A DNA stretch of 36,482 nt from Caulochytrium protostelioides (Eukaryota; Chytridiomycota; Caulochytriomycetes; Caulochytriales; Caulochytriaceae). The translations under genes were made by a program, and so were the position numbers. Location: the NCBI GenBank assembly GCA_003615045.1, contig ML014295.1, positions 1 to 36,482 on the forward strand. Direction: 5' to 3'. This document shows, piece by piece, positions 11,793 through 22,004 of this stretch. The notes beneath the pieces are model-generated. The model was given only the letters and a program-made list of their open reading frames with translations, was not told where the DNA came from and ran no database searches. How positions within the stretch are numbered: the stretch's first letter is position 1; the number at the start of each line of letters is the position of its first letter.

Positions 11793-14700
11793 TCATGTGG
11801 CGGACGGATGAGCGCCCGACGGCGGCGGCGGCGCCGTCATGGCCACGAACTGGGCGTAGCTCACCGGCTGCTGCGGCGGCGCGTGGTGCGTAAACGCCGC
11901 CGCCGCCATAGAGCCCGTCGGATCGTGGCGTACGCCTGCCGACAGCGAGGTATAGAACCCTGCGGCGCTCACGGCGGGCGGCGAGGCCGGCGCCGCCGAG
12001 GCCGCGGACGACGCGGGCGCCGAGGACGCGCTGCCGTCCGGGCACGGCGCGAGCGCGCCCGACGACGCGGGCGCGGACGCCATCGCCAGCGGCGCCGAGG
12101 CCAGGGGCGCCGCAACGGCGCTCTGCAGGACGGACGCGAAGCACTGGCTCGGGTACAGGTACTCGGCGGGATACGGCGTCCGCGTTACGGCGACGGCGGC
12201 GCCGGCGGCGGCGCCGACGGCGGGAGTACTCAGGGCGATCGCCATCCCGCCGCCGCCCGCCATCGTTGCGGCGGCCGTCGGCGCGGCGGCGGCCGGCGCC
12301 CATGCGGTCATCATGAGCGACGCATCGGCTGCCGACGCCGGGACTCCCCCCACGGCGGCCGACAGCACGCGGCGCAGGGCGTTGGCATCCCACGCCATCG
12401 GGTGCCCGACCATCCCGCCTATCGCGGCCGACGGGTAGGCGCTCGCGGGCCCCGACGGGCGCGCGGTCGCGTCGCGGTCGAGGGACGACGCGGCGTGGGA
12501 GGAGGTGGAGCGAGGCAGCGGGATCGGCACGGGCACGCGGGCGGCGTGCGCCGCGGGGGCGCTCGCGGCCGCCGTGCTGCTGGGCCGGCGGATCGCCGCG
12601 GGCGTCCGGGGCGTCGCCGCTCCCGCTGCCGCTCCCGCGGCGGCGGCCGGGGCCAAGGCGCGGGCCGCGGGGTAGGCCGCGCCGACACTCGGGTCGGGCA
12701 TCGTGTACGGCTGCGAGAGCTCGGTGCTCATGCGGCTCGAGCTCGGGTAGGCGGGTGACGCGAAGCATGACCATGGCGCTGGCGGCGCCGAGCCATAAGG
12801 CGTGAGCGTCGAGGGCGGCAAACTCAAGTCGAGGCCCGACACCATCGTCATGTCCAGCATGGACGGTGGCGCCGCCGCCGCCGCCGGCAACTGAGCACGG
12901 CGTCCGTCGGCGTCGGTGCCTTGGGTCACCGCGATCAAATCGGCCGGGATGTGCGGCGACCCGAAGGGCAGGGCGCCCTTGAGACCGCCGGCATCGACGG
13001 GGGTCGGCATGTCCATGAAGGCCGCCGGATGGCTGTCGCCCGATGCAGCGACGGCCATGGGATGCGCGCCCGACCAGCCGGCAGCCGTCGTCAAAGGCAT
13101 CGGATCAAACGCCGGAGCCGTCCTGGCGGCCGTCGCAAGAGCAGCTCGGTCCGCCATGTGGGCCGGCGCCAGCATCGCCGGTAGGTAAGCGTTCATCGAA
13201 AGCGTCATCCCGAGCGACGCCGGATGCGCGATGTCAAAGTGCTGGTGCTGCTGGTGCTGGATGGCGAGGGCGGAGGCGATGCCGTCCTTCATTGCCGCCG
13301 AGATGGCGGGATGCAGGGGCGCAGGCGTCTCGCCGCCGCCACGGCCATCGCCCACGGTGCCGCAGCTGTGAAGACGGCCCCTGGCGTGCCCACGGATGTC
13401 CGACGCCCCGTCCGGGAAGGGTCCGATGCGCCGCGGGGGCGGCGACACCGCGCGCGGCGGCGACGACCGTCCCACGGCATCGGCGTCCGCATCGCCATCA
13501 CCAAAGCCATCAGCATCGGCATCATTGGCGACGGCAGCCGCCACCGACCGGTACTGATCCACCATGATGGACTGGAGGCCGCGGGCGCCGCGAGCGGCGA
13601 TCTCGAGACTCGGGTCGGTGGCGGCGCCGAGGGGACTCGTCGGAATGCCGACGCGCTCTGCGGCGATGGCGTGGTTGCGGGAGGCGAGCAAGCGGTCGTT
13701 GAGGGTCCCACGGTGCTTCGGCGTCATGGCGATCACGTCCTGACCAAGGTGCAACGGCTCGGCCCATGGCGTCCCGAACGTCGCGAGCGACGAAGCCGCT
13801 GGCTTGAGCGGCGTCACTTCGCTGAATGCGGCGCCAAAGAAGCCGCCGTCCGCGTCGGCGCCCCAGCCGTCGCCGTCGGCCGCCGCGCGCGCGTCCGGGT
13901 GCGCCAGCGCATCGACCACCGGCGTCGGCGGGTCTCGCCGCAAGGCCGGAACGCCGACCGCCATTGCGCGGTCCGCGTCGGCATTGTCGACGTCGTCCTC
14001 ATCGTACGGCATGGGCGCCGACTGCGCGGCGGCGGCGGCGGCAGCGGCGGCGGCGGCGGCGGCCACCATCCCGTCGTCCGAGGGCGGCGTCTCGTGGTCC
14101 AGCTCGCGCTCATCCGTGGCATCAAGCGACGTGCCGGCGTCCGCCGTCGCGAGAAGGGCGAGCGGCGGCGTGGTGTGATGGGCGTCGCACGAGTCGACTT
14201 CTTCGATCATCGGCGCGAGCGTGTCGCTGTCCGCGTCGCTGCGATCGTCGCACGGCGCCGGCGACCGCGACGCCATCGTCCGCTCATGCGCTGCGCCGCC
14301 GTTGTCGCCATCGTCGCCGTCGTCGCTCTCATCATCCTCGTTGCCCGACGGCGAATGGCCATGACGCGCCTGGAGCGCTTGGAACCGGTCGCCCGGCGTG
14401 TGCAGCTGCAGCGCGCGATGAGTCGTCGTCGCCGCCGCCGCCGCGGGTCGCAGCGCAACGATCGCCATATGGTTGAGATGAATCGAGGGGCTCAGCTCGT
14501 GGTCGTCAGGCGCGTCCAAGTCACCGAGGGCCGAGGGCACCATCACTTCCACGGTCTCCATGTCCGTCTCGGCGTGCATCGGCGGTGAGGATGCGGCAGG
14601 AGGTCGCGACGGGCGATGCGGCGAGACGGCCGCCGCCACGGTGCTGCGGTGCGCGTCGTCGGAGCTGGGCGTGCGGGGGACGGTCTCGCGACGCCCCTCA

Positions 14701-17700
14701 TAGGGGTCGTAGTCGTGGTCGTGATCGTCGGCAACATCGTGGTCAGTCGCCATCGCCACCGACGTCGCCGCGTCCTCGTCCTCCACGGCGCGGTGCTCAT
14801 CTTGGTGAGCCTCGTGACGATCCCCAGGGTGCTTCTCGTGGTCGTCGTCTGCTTCCTCGTCGTCCTCGTCCTCCATCGCCGACGCTGCCGCGGTGGACAA
14901 GGCCATCGGCGCATCAGTATCGGTCACGCTGGGAATCGCTTCCTCGGTCGTGATCGGAACTGACCGGAGAGGCGGCTCCGTCAGCGGATCAGGCGACGAC
15001 AGCGGGCGCTCCGGCGACGGCGCCGCCGACGCGGCATCGCGGTCGATCGTGGGTTCCGGCGACGCCGTCGTGAGCGGCGCGCCGTCGTCATCGCGGCCAC
15101 CATCGCGATCACCCGTGCCGTCGCCGTCGCCGTCCTGCGAGGCGGTCATCGCTATGGTCACCGGGGCATCCGCCAGCGCCGCGTGATCGTGCCGGTGGGC
15201 GCCGTCGCTCGAGCCGACGACGCCCGCGGCAGCTTCAGGGTCGGGCAGGCCGGCCGGCAGGGAGCCACTGGGTACCCCGGCGTCCAGGGGACACTCGTAG
15301 CCGAGGATCGCGGCCGAGGACGACGTCTCGCGGGGCATCGCGTCGTGGCGGACGGCGAAGGCATGCGTCTCGGACCGCTGTCGGACCGTCGTGACGGCGC
15401 GCGTTGCCGCCGCCGTTGAGGCCGCCGTGGTCGTGACGTCCGTCTCGGTCCCTGCCGCCGGATCGGCGGCGAGGCCGGCTTCGGCGGGTCGCGTGGCCGA
15501 GAGGGGCCCGTGGCCCACCGTCGCGTGGTCGAGACAGTCGGCCGCCGGCGACGGCAGCGGCGCCGGCAGCGGAAAGGGCGCCGCACTCGCGGTCGTCGGC
15601 GTCGTCGAGGCTGCGGCGGTCATGGCGGTGGCGGCGGGCAGATCGAGCAGGTCACGTGAGCGACGCGCGGCCCACAGCTGCGAGGTCGGCGTCGTGTGGT
15701 GGGACGTGGCGCGGCGGCCGCCCGCACCAGACGCGGCGCCCGGCAGCGGGCTCGGCGACACGACGAAGGGGTTGCCCGTGGCGTCGGCGAGAATCGTGCG
15801 CGCGCCGCCCGACAGGCCGCGCGGCGTCACGGTCATCGGCTGCAGCTGCGTCGCGCGAGACTCGGGTGTCGCAGCCGCCAGGGCGAGCCCGCGGGAAGCG
15901 GCGGAGGAGCCCGGCGTCGGGCGGCGGTGCACCAGCGGCGTGGAGAGCACCAGGTGGTGCGACGAGGGCGGGTGGCCGTGGTGGCGCGCCGCGGCGACCA
16001 CGCTACTGCTCGAGCCCAAGCCGGGCGTCAGGTGCGCCGTGCCGGTCGTCCCGGACGCGGACGCCGTCGCGGACGCCGTCGCCGCGGTCGTCGCCGACGA
16101 GGGCATGATTGCGGACGCCGGCAGGCCGTGCTGCAACAGCATGAGCGGCGCGTGGGAGGGCACAGGCAAGGCCGCCGCCGCCGCGATCCGTGAGGACGCT
16201 GTCGTTGGGGAAGGCGCCCTGTCGCCGGCCGCCGCCGCGGTTGTCGTCGTCACCTGCTGCGAGAAGCTGCCATGCCGCGCGGCGGGCGCCGCTTGTTCGA
16301 GGGCGGCTCCCACATCGGCCGCGCTGTGGCGGCGCTTGAACCGCGACAGCGTTGGACTGCTCGCGCGGTTGGTGATGGGCCTCGCGCGCGTGTCGCGCGG
16401 TGACAGGTTCTCGGGCGACGCCCTGAAGGCCTTGGCGCGAGCCGATGCGGCGGAGTCGGCCGCGGCAGCGGCGGCGGACGCGGAGATGGCCTCGCCGACG
16501 GCCTCGCCGCCGGCATCGTGGGTCTCCTGCAGCTTCCGCTTGCGCCCGGAGGCCGATTCCCCCGCGGGCGATCCGTCGGGGCGGGTGCGACGCGGCTTGT
16601 GGGGCGTTGGCGACGGCGGCGCCGGCAGCGGCTCGGCGTCGGGCGCCGCCGTGTCGCCGAGCAGCACGCGCAGGTTGGCCTGCAGCGGCGTCGGGTAGCC
16701 GGCGAAATCGGCTGTCGCGCCCCCGTCGGCCTTGACGGGCGTTGCTGGCGCATACGGACGACGCGCGGTGGCCGCGGCGGAAGCTGCGGCCGGCCCTGGC
16801 GCGGCGCGTGGCGACGCCGGGACTGCCGCTGCGCCGCGTTTCCGTGCGGACGCCTGCGGCGGCAGCGTCGCAGCGGACGTGGTGGCGGCCGCCAACTCTG
16901 AGGAAGAAACGCTGCTGTCGCGGCCGCTTCCGTCGTCGTCCTCGTCGTCCTCGTCTTCGGTGGAGGGCACGGCGAACACGGTCCCCGCATACGCGGCATT
17001 GAGCCGCGACTGGTGCTCCGCACTGGTCATGCGCTCGATGAGACGGTCGACGTCGCAGAACTGGCCCGTGCTCGTGACGAACACGCGGTGGCTCGCGGAC
17101 TGCACGTGGTCGCAGAAGCGGTCGTACTTGAGATTGCAGTTCTCGCAGAATCCGCCGCGGTAGTAGAAGGACTTGCCTTGCACGCGCGGCATTGGCAGCG
17201 TCGGGATCTTGCGAAGGCGCTCCCGCTCACGCACCCCGTGTTCAGCCGTCCGCGACCGCGACTGCGAGACCGCGACCATCGTTGTGGACGTGGTCGCCGT
17301 TGCCGCCGACTGTAAGGACGGATCCCGAGTCCCAACCATGGCTGTCGTCAATGAATCCGTCGCCGTCGCCGTCGCCGTCTGCGTCTGCGTGGCCGCCATG
17401 TAGCGAGCGCCGCCGCCGAGGTGCATGGGCGCGGGCGTCTGACGCTGCGCCAGCTGGTGGATGAACGGATTGTCGTGCCGCGGGGCGGCTACCTGCGCCG
17501 TCGAGATGTTGGAGATGAGCCCCGAGGCGGCCGAGATGGAGCCGCGCAAGTCGTCGTGCGCGAGCGGCGGTCCCTTGGCCGGCCGCAGCGGCCCGTCGCC
17601 GCGGCCGTCGTGGGCGTGGGTGTGGCCGGGGCGGCGGCGCGTGGTTACAGAGGCCGCGGCGGCGTCCGTCACGCCGGTGGCCGCCGTCGCGGGGTCGCCG

Positions 17701-19370
17701 GCGGCCGCCGCATGCGCAGGCGCGTCTGACGCCGAACCGACGTCGTCGGTCGAAACGCGCGCCGGAGGCACGAACGCGCAGCGCGTGACTTTGCTGTTGT
17801 AGTAGATGCGCGGCCACGGCTTGGGCACGTCCCACGTGCTCTGCTGCGGATGCCATGTGAGGCGGGCGGCCTGGGTGGCGTCGCTGGCGGGCCGGCCAGC
17901 GGTCGCGGTCTCCGGTCGCGCATACTCCTTGTACAGGATGGGCCGGTACCGCTCCGAGACGTCCTCGACGATGACAAAGTAGTCCCGGAACGGGCGGTAG
18001 AGCGAGCGGTCGGAGCTGTTGCCCGTCGTGGGGCCAAAGATCTCTTCCTGGCGCAGCAGCTCGGCCAACTGCCCGCCGTTCGGCGTCGCCCGCGCACCCG
18101 GCGGGTGCGGCGTCGGGCTCTCCCGCGGCAGGTGCGCAAGCAGGTGGCTCAGCACGACGCGCAGCCGCGCCTCGTCCCAGATCTTCTTGCCGCTGCGCAG
18201 CGCCGCGCGGATGAACTCTGCCCGTTCTTCCAGCGCGCCACGTAGCCGCCGGGAGGCAGCTGCCGGTGCCGCCGCTGGTGCCGTCGCCGTCGGGGTCCCC
18301 GCGGCGGCGGCCGCGGTCGCGGCGGCCGCCGCGGCGTCCTGGTAGTACGCCGGGTCGAGGTTCGTGATGATATGCGTGACTTCGGGCGCGCTCGCGACAC
18401 TCGTCGTCAGCGCGCCGAGCCGGTGCAGCTGCACGTGGTACTCGCGCTCGGCCGACGGCGCGAGCGCGTCAAAGTAGAACACATACGTGCGGATCTTGGC
18501 CAAGTTGCGGCGCATACGCTGCGCTTGGGCACGCTGTTGCGTCACCGTGAGGCCGTTGGCGGATGCGCCGCTCCCGGCGGCCGCGGCGGAGGCGGAGGCC
18601 GCGGCCGGGTTGCCGGGCAGCACTGCGGGGGACGCCGCCAGCACGTGGTAGCCGTAGGGATGGGCCGACGGCATCGGCGCCGCCGTCGCGACCCCGCCGC
18701 CCGCGGCGCCCGCGGCGCTGACGCCGGCAGCGCCGACGGGCGCATGATAGGACCGCGCGTAGCCCGCCGCGACGTCGCGCATGGCGTACGGCGTCAGGGC
18801 GGCGGTGGCGGCGGGATGGTGGGCGGTGGCGGCCGCGGTCGGCGTGGCGCTGGGCCCGGCGCGGCGGAGAAGCGCGTGCGGGTCGGCGGCGCCCGGCGAG
18901 GGGCCGTGGGGCAGCGTGAGCAGGGCCTTGTTGGCAGCGCTGCGGGAGGCGGCGCCCGGCCGGCCGAACTGCTTGACGGTCTGCTGGGCATGGTGGCTCA
19001 GGACCGCGCGGAGGACCGGCGGGGCGGGCGGCAACGGCGCGGCGCCGGCGGCGGCGGCGGCGGCGGCGCGGGGGCTGACGCCTGACGCGTGGCCGCCGGC
19101 GCCGCTCTCATGACCATGAGCATGGAGCGGGTAGCGATGGTGGTGGTGCGCGAGGGCGTCGCTGACGGCGAGGGCGGCGGCCGCCGGCGCCGCGAGCATC
19201 TGGGAGGCAAACGGATTGCGGAGCCGCCGTGGCGGCGGAGGTTGGGACGGGACCGCAGCGGCGGCGGCCGCAGCGGCAGCGGCAGCGGCAGCGGGACCGG
19301 GACCGGGACCGGAGGCGGCAGCCGCGCCATGGAGGCCTGCGGCGCCGACGGGGCCGGCATGGGTGCCCAT
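11793..19370 (-). CDS. DBF4: Dbf4/Dfp1-like regulatory subunit of Cdc7 kinase, very large
   Basis: From the first in-frame ATG (19370) this encodes 2525 residues. The frame continues upstream to a GTG at 19424 with no ATG, so a short upstream exon is possible. Three family regions appear in order: a BRCT-like motif N region (about residues 290-415, around RTYVFYFD and KKIWDEARLRVVLSHLL); the central Dfp1/Him1 region binding the kinase (about 445-530, with YRPFRDYFVIVEDVS, RYRPILYKEY and WPRIYYNSKVTRC); and a DBF-type zinc finger with Cys742, Cys745, His755 and His761 (C-X2-C-X9-H-X5-H). This is the activator of Cdc7, which phosphorylates MCM helicase at replication origins. Known Dbf4 proteins are roughly 500-900 residues. 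Here about 1750 residues of Ala/Ser/Thr/Pro/Asp-rich sequence follow the finger without a stop. Some pieces (around LHLGQDVIAMTPKHRG and LEIAARGARGLQSIMVDQY, near 13.6-13.8 kb) look less degenerate and may be functional. A missed intron or fusion cannot be excluded. Confidence 0.9.
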   Translation of the reverse strand: MGTHAGPVGAAGLHGAAAASGPGPGPAAAAAAAAAAAAAVPSQPPPPRRLRNPFASQMLAAPAAAALAVSDALAHHHHRYPLHAHGHESGAGGHASGVSPRAAAAAAAGAAPLPPAPPVLRAVLSHHAQQTVKQFGRPGAASRSAANKALLTLPHGPSPGAADPHALLRRAGPSATPTAAATAHHPAATAALTPYAMRDVAAGYARSYHAPVGAAGVSAAGAAGGGVATAAPMPSAHPYGYHVLAASPAVLPGNPAAASASAAAAGSGASANGLTVTQQRAQAQRMRRNLAKIRTYVFYFDALAPSAEREYHVQLHRLGALTTSVASAPEVTHIITNLDPAYYQDAAAAAATAAAAAGTPTATAPAAAPAAASRRLRGALEERAEFIRAALRSGKKIWDEARLRVVLSHLLAHLPRESPTPHPPGARATPNGGQLAELLRQEEIFGPTTGNSSDRSLYRPFRDYFVIVEDVSERYRPILYKEYARPETATAGRPASDATQAARLTWHPQQSTWDVPKPWPRIYYNSKVTRCAFVPPARVSTDDVGSASDAPAHAAAAGDPATAATGVTDAAAASVTTRRRPGHTHAHDGRGDGPLRPAKGPPLAHDDLRGSISAASGLISNISTAQVAAPRHDNPFIHQLAQRQTPAPMHLGGGARYMAATQTQTATATATDSLTTAMVGTRDPSLQSAATATTSTTMVAVSQSRSRTAEHGVRERERLRKIPTLPMPRVQGKSFYYRGGFCENCNLKYDRFCDHVQSASHRVFVTSTGQFCDVDRLIERMTSAEHQSRLNAAYAGTVFAVPSTEDEDDEDDDGSGRDSSVSSSELAAATTSAATLPPQASARKRGAAAVPASPRAAPGPAAASAAATARRPYAPATPVKADGGATADFAGYPTPLQANLRVLLGDTAAPDAEPLPAPPSPTPHKPRRTRPDGSPAGESASGRKRKLQETHDAGGEAVGEAISASAAAAAADSAASARAKAFRASPENLSPRDTRARPITNRASSPTLSRFKRRHSAADVGAALEQAAPAARHGSFSQQVTTTTAAAAGDRAPSPTTASSRIAAAAALPVPSHAPLMLLQHGLPASAIMPSSATTAATASATASASGTTGTAHLTPGLGSSSSVVAAARHHGHPPSSHHLVLSTPLVHRRPTPGSSAASRGLALAAATPESRATQLQPMTVTPRGLSGGARTILADATGNPFVVSPSPLPGAASGAGGRRATSHHTTPTSQLWAARRSRDLLDLPAATAMTAAASTTPTTASAAPFPLPAPLPSPAADCLDHATVGHGPLSATRPAEAGLAADPAAGTETDVTTTAASTAAATRAVTTVRQRSETHAFAVRHDAMPRETSSSAAILGYECPLDAGVPSGSLPAGLPDPEAAAGVVGSSDGAHRHDHAALADAPVTIAMTASQDGDGDGTGDRDGGRDDDGAPLTTASPEPTIDRDAASAAPSPERPLSSPDPLTEPPLRSVPITTEEAIPSVTDTDAPMALSTAAASAMEDEDDEEADDDHEKHPGDRHEAHQDEHRAVEDEDAATSVAMATDHDVADDHDHDYDPYEGRRETVPRTPSSDDAHRSTVAAAVSPHRPSRPPAASSPPMHAETDMETVEVMVPSALGDLDAPDDHELSPSIHLNHMAIVALRPAAAAATTTHRALQLHTPGDRFQALQARHGHSPSGNEDDESDDGDDGDNGGAAHERTMASRSPAPCDDRSDADSDTLAPMIEEVDSCDAHHTTPPLALLATADAGTSLDATDERELDHETPPSDDGMVAAAAAAAAAAAAAQSAPMPYDEDDVDNADADRAMAVGVPALRRDPPTPVVDALAHPDARAAADGDGWGADADGGFFGAAFSEVTPLKPAASSLATFGTPWAEPLHLGQDVIAMTPKHRGTLNDRLLASRNHAIAAERVGIPTSPLGAATDPSLEIAARGARGLQSIMVDQYRSVAAAVANDADADGFGDGDADADAVGRSSPPRAVSPPPRRIGPFPDGASDIRGHARGRLHSCGTVGDGRGGGETPAPLHPAISAAMKDGIASALAIQHQQHQHFDIAHPASLGMTLSMNAYLPAMLAPAHMADRAALATAARTAPAFDPMPLTTAAGWSGAHPMAVAASGDSHPAAFMDMPTPVDAGGLKGALPFGSPHIPADLIAVTQGTDADGRRAQLPAAAAAPPSMLDMTMVSGLDLSLPPSTLTPYGSAPPAPWSCFASPAYPSSSRMSTELSQPYTMPDPSVGAAYPAARALAPAAAAGAAAGAATPRTPAAIRRPSSTAAASAPAAHAARVPVPIPLPRSTSSHAASSLDRDATARPSGPASAYPSAAIGGMVGHPMAWDANALRRVLSAAVGGVPASAADASLMMTAWAPAAAAPTAAATMAGGGGMAIALSTPAVGAAAGAAVAVTRTPYPAEYLYPSQCFASVLQSAVAAPLASAPLAMASAPASSGALAPCPDGSASSAPASSAASAAPASPPAVSAAGFYTSLSAGVRHDPTGSMAAAAFTHHAPPQQPVSYAQFVAMTAPPPPSGAHPSAT

Positions 19371-19810
19371 GGTGGGTGGGTGCGCGGCGGCGGCGTCCCC
19401 GTCCCCGTGGCGACGGCGCGGCACCGGAGCACGCAGCCGTCGGCGTCCGCCGTCGAGAAAAAGTCGATGGGATCGGCCAGGAACAGCCGCTTCAGAATCA
19501 CAAGGGAGCGCCGGGCGTGCGCCGCGGCAGGCAACGAGGTCGGCTCAGCGACGAGAAGGACGAGGACGCGGCGAGAGGCTCGGAGAGGACGAGTGAGATC
19601 AGCGCGATGCGCCAGCGCCGTCGGGATGACAGCGGCGCTGCGGATCCAGGCGACCGAGGGGCGGCCGACGGGTGGCGTGGCGCGAGGATCACGAACGCCG
19701 CGGTGTCAGAGGGTTCCCGCGTCGGGGCGAGGCGGCCGTCGGCATGGACGGTGGGCGCGGGTCAGCACGACGCCGGATCGCCGGGTCTCCTCGGAGGGCG
19801 CCGATCAGCC

Positions 19811-19888
19811 GCCGTCGTGGTCGTCGTGGTCGTCGTGGTCGCCGTGGTCGTCGTGGTCGCCGTGGTGGTCACGGTGGTCACGGTGGCG
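19811..19888 (+). repeat. GTCGTGGTC-type triplet and nonamer repeats
   Basis: About eight imperfect copies of a nine-base GTCGTGGTC unit grade into GGTGGTCAC units. Intergenic simple sequence with no coding evidence. Confidence 0.8.
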
Positions 19889-20704
19889 ATGGAAGCCACC
19901 TGTGGTGGTGGCGGCCACGCCACGCGTCTCGCTTGCGGAGACAACGGCGAAGCAGGATCGCCGCGTTTCCCGAGAGACGGCGTTGTCGGTGCGACGTTCG
20001 AGGCGGCCCGAGAAAGCGGGAATCGCGAGGTAGCGGCGACGGCCACGGCCACAACCACGGCCACGGCAGCGGCCACGGCAACAGCAGCGACCCCGCGAGG
20101 AGGCGCCTCGAACGGCCACGGCGCCGCGAGACTCGTCGCGAGCCGACGCTGGACGACGAGTCTCTCTACAGGGCGGCCCAGGGAGCACGCGGGGTCATGG
20201 TCGGCGTGGGGCGAGAGCGATGCGGAGGGGACGGCCTGGCCGAGAGGGAGAGAGCCGCACGTGGCGGACGGCACGCACGGGGCACCAGCGACCCGGAACG
20301 AGGAGAAGCGACCAGCGACCGGCGACTGGCGGCGGGTCGGGCTCGAGCGTCTGCAGCGTCGGCAGCGTCAGTGGGTCGAGCGGCTAGGCATACTGCACGT
20401 ATCACCAGGGCTCTCGTGAAGGGAAGGGAGACGCGGCGGGACCTCCAAGCAACGCCAGAGTCGCCTCATCCGCGATGACGGTGAAGCTGGCGTGGACGAG
20501 CCGCGGGCACGCACCAAGCACCCGCCGGCGCCGCACGGCCGGAGATGGCCGCGCCGCGCCGAGACGCCGATGACATCACGGGTACCGCCTAGATTCAAGA
20601 TCATGCGCCGCGGCCGCGGCTGACACCGCCGAGGAGACCCGCGCGGCGTCGGTGCCGTGTTCCATCGCGGCCGTCGGCGAGCCCGCGAGTCCGCGAACCG
20701 GCTC

Positions 20705-20757
20705 GCCGCCCGCCGCCGCCCGCCGCCGCCGCCCGCCGCCCGCCGCCGCCGCCGCCC
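20705..20757 (+). repeat. GCC/CGCC-rich repeat
   Basis: An irregular mixture of GCC triplets and CGCC steps, entirely C and G. The changing register distinguishes it from a pure trinucleotide run. Confidence 0.8.
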
Positions 20758-21340
20758 ACGCTTGGACCAGCCCGACGGGGCAGGGGACCGGCCCCGGCGC
20801 GGCGCGGCCAGAAACGGCCTGGACGGGCGGGGCCCGCCGGACGCCGAACGCGGGTTCGAACCCTGACGGATCCAACGACTTTTTACGGAGAGTCTCGGGG
20901 CATGACGCGGCGACCTCGCTGCTACCATTCTGCATGGCGCGCGCTTAGCGCGGGGGGTATGCTTTCCTGGTCGACTTGAGCAGCGAGGCTTCCCTGCGCC
21001 TGGCGACTGGCCTGGCACAGGCACAGGCTTGCGTCGCTCATGCGCCTCATGCGCGGACCCGCGGCTTCGTGCCGTCGCTTCCACAGCGGGGGATCCATCC
21101 AACGGGGAGGCGCCATGGCGCCTCGCATGGCCTCTTGGTATGGACCCGTGATCCACACGAGGTCGAGACGATCCGTCCGGCGGCGAGAGAGGGGCGATCG
21201 GGGACGCTGGCGGCCGAGCCGGTGCTCGGCCGCCAGCACGCTCTTCGGAAGGCCCTTCTCTCACGCTTCTCGGGGCCGCTCGCGGGCTCGCTCCCGGTGA
21301 CTGAGCGCGTGTTTCCCGAAGCGTGCGCGCACCACCCCAC

Positions 21341-21482
21341 GGCGGCGGCGGCGACGGCGGCGGCGGCGGCGGCGGCGACGGCAGCGGCGACGGCAGCGGC
21401 GGCGACGGCGATGGCGACGGCGGCAGCGACGGCGGCGACGGCAGCGACGGCGGCGGCGGCGGCGGCGACGGCGGCGACGGCG
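21341..21482 (+). repeat. 140-base GGC/GAC/AGC compound triplet repeat
   Basis: About 47 consecutive triplets of GGC with interspersed GAC, AGC and GAT. The same register is kept throughout, so the frames read as Gly/Asp/Ser-rich, Ala/Thr-rich or Arg-rich. I see no gene around it. It is the longest simple-sequence block in the window. Confidence 0.9.
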
Positions 21483-21915
21483 TGCCCTCCCCGAAGGCGG
21501 CGGTTGACTCAGCCCCATCCCGTCGCTCATGCCGTCTTGTCGCGCAGCAGGCCGCTAGCCCGCGCGCGGCGCCGGCGGCGGCGTGGCCAGCGCGCGCGGG
21601 CGCCAGCGCCGCCGGCCGCGCGAGTGGACGCGCGCACCGCCCGAGCGGGCTTTCGTCCCGCTGGCCGCCGGCCACGCCGCCGGCCGTGTGGCGCCCGCCC
21701 GCGCGGCACGGGACGCGCGCCACACGGCCGGCGGCCGGGACCACGGCGCCGACCGTCGGCCGCGCGTGCCAGCAGCGCCGCTGGCGGGACGTGCGGCGGC
21801 CGCGGCAGCAGCGCGGCAGCAGCGGGGGCTGGGACCGCCGTGCCGGCCATGCATCCCCCCCCCACCTCGCTTCGTGGACGGCGTCAACGGGCGTCCCGGC
21901 CGGCCCGGCGTGCAG

Positions 21916-21950
21916 CACGGCACGGCACGGCACGGCACGGCACGGCACGC
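21916..21950 (+). repeat. Pentanucleotide array (CACGG)7
   Basis: Six perfect CACGG units followed by CACGC. It lies about 50 bases upstream of the TATA box at 21998 and so within the likely promoter of the RRM gene. Confidence 0.95.
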
Positions 21951-21997
21951 CGAGGCATGGCCGGCCCGCGCTGCATCACTGCTGGCGGCGGCGCGCC

Positions 21998-22004
21998 TAT
22001 ATAA
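21998..22004 (+). promoter_or_regulatory. TATA box, RRM gene
   Basis: TATATAA embedded in GC-rich sequence, 187 bases before the ATG at 22191. The 5' leader between them is pyrimidine-rich with a T-rich patch just before the gene (about 22138-22165). Confidence 0.65.

Noticed and set aside
11596-12774. 392-codon minus-strand frame overlapping the 3' end of the DBF4-like gene
   Set aside because: It is Arg-rich, lacks any domain, and overlaps the DBF4-like frame on the same strand in another register.
20780-20960. tRNA gene around the GGTTCGAACC motif
   Set aside because: Neither strand gives pairing acceptor arms or an anticodon loop with T at position 33, so only the motif is reported.
20368-21948. 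526-codon minus-strand open frame between the DBF4-like and RRM genes
   Set aside because: It runs through the CACGG and GGC/GAC simple repeats and the GCC block; the protein is Arg/Pro/Ser compositional noise with no motif.
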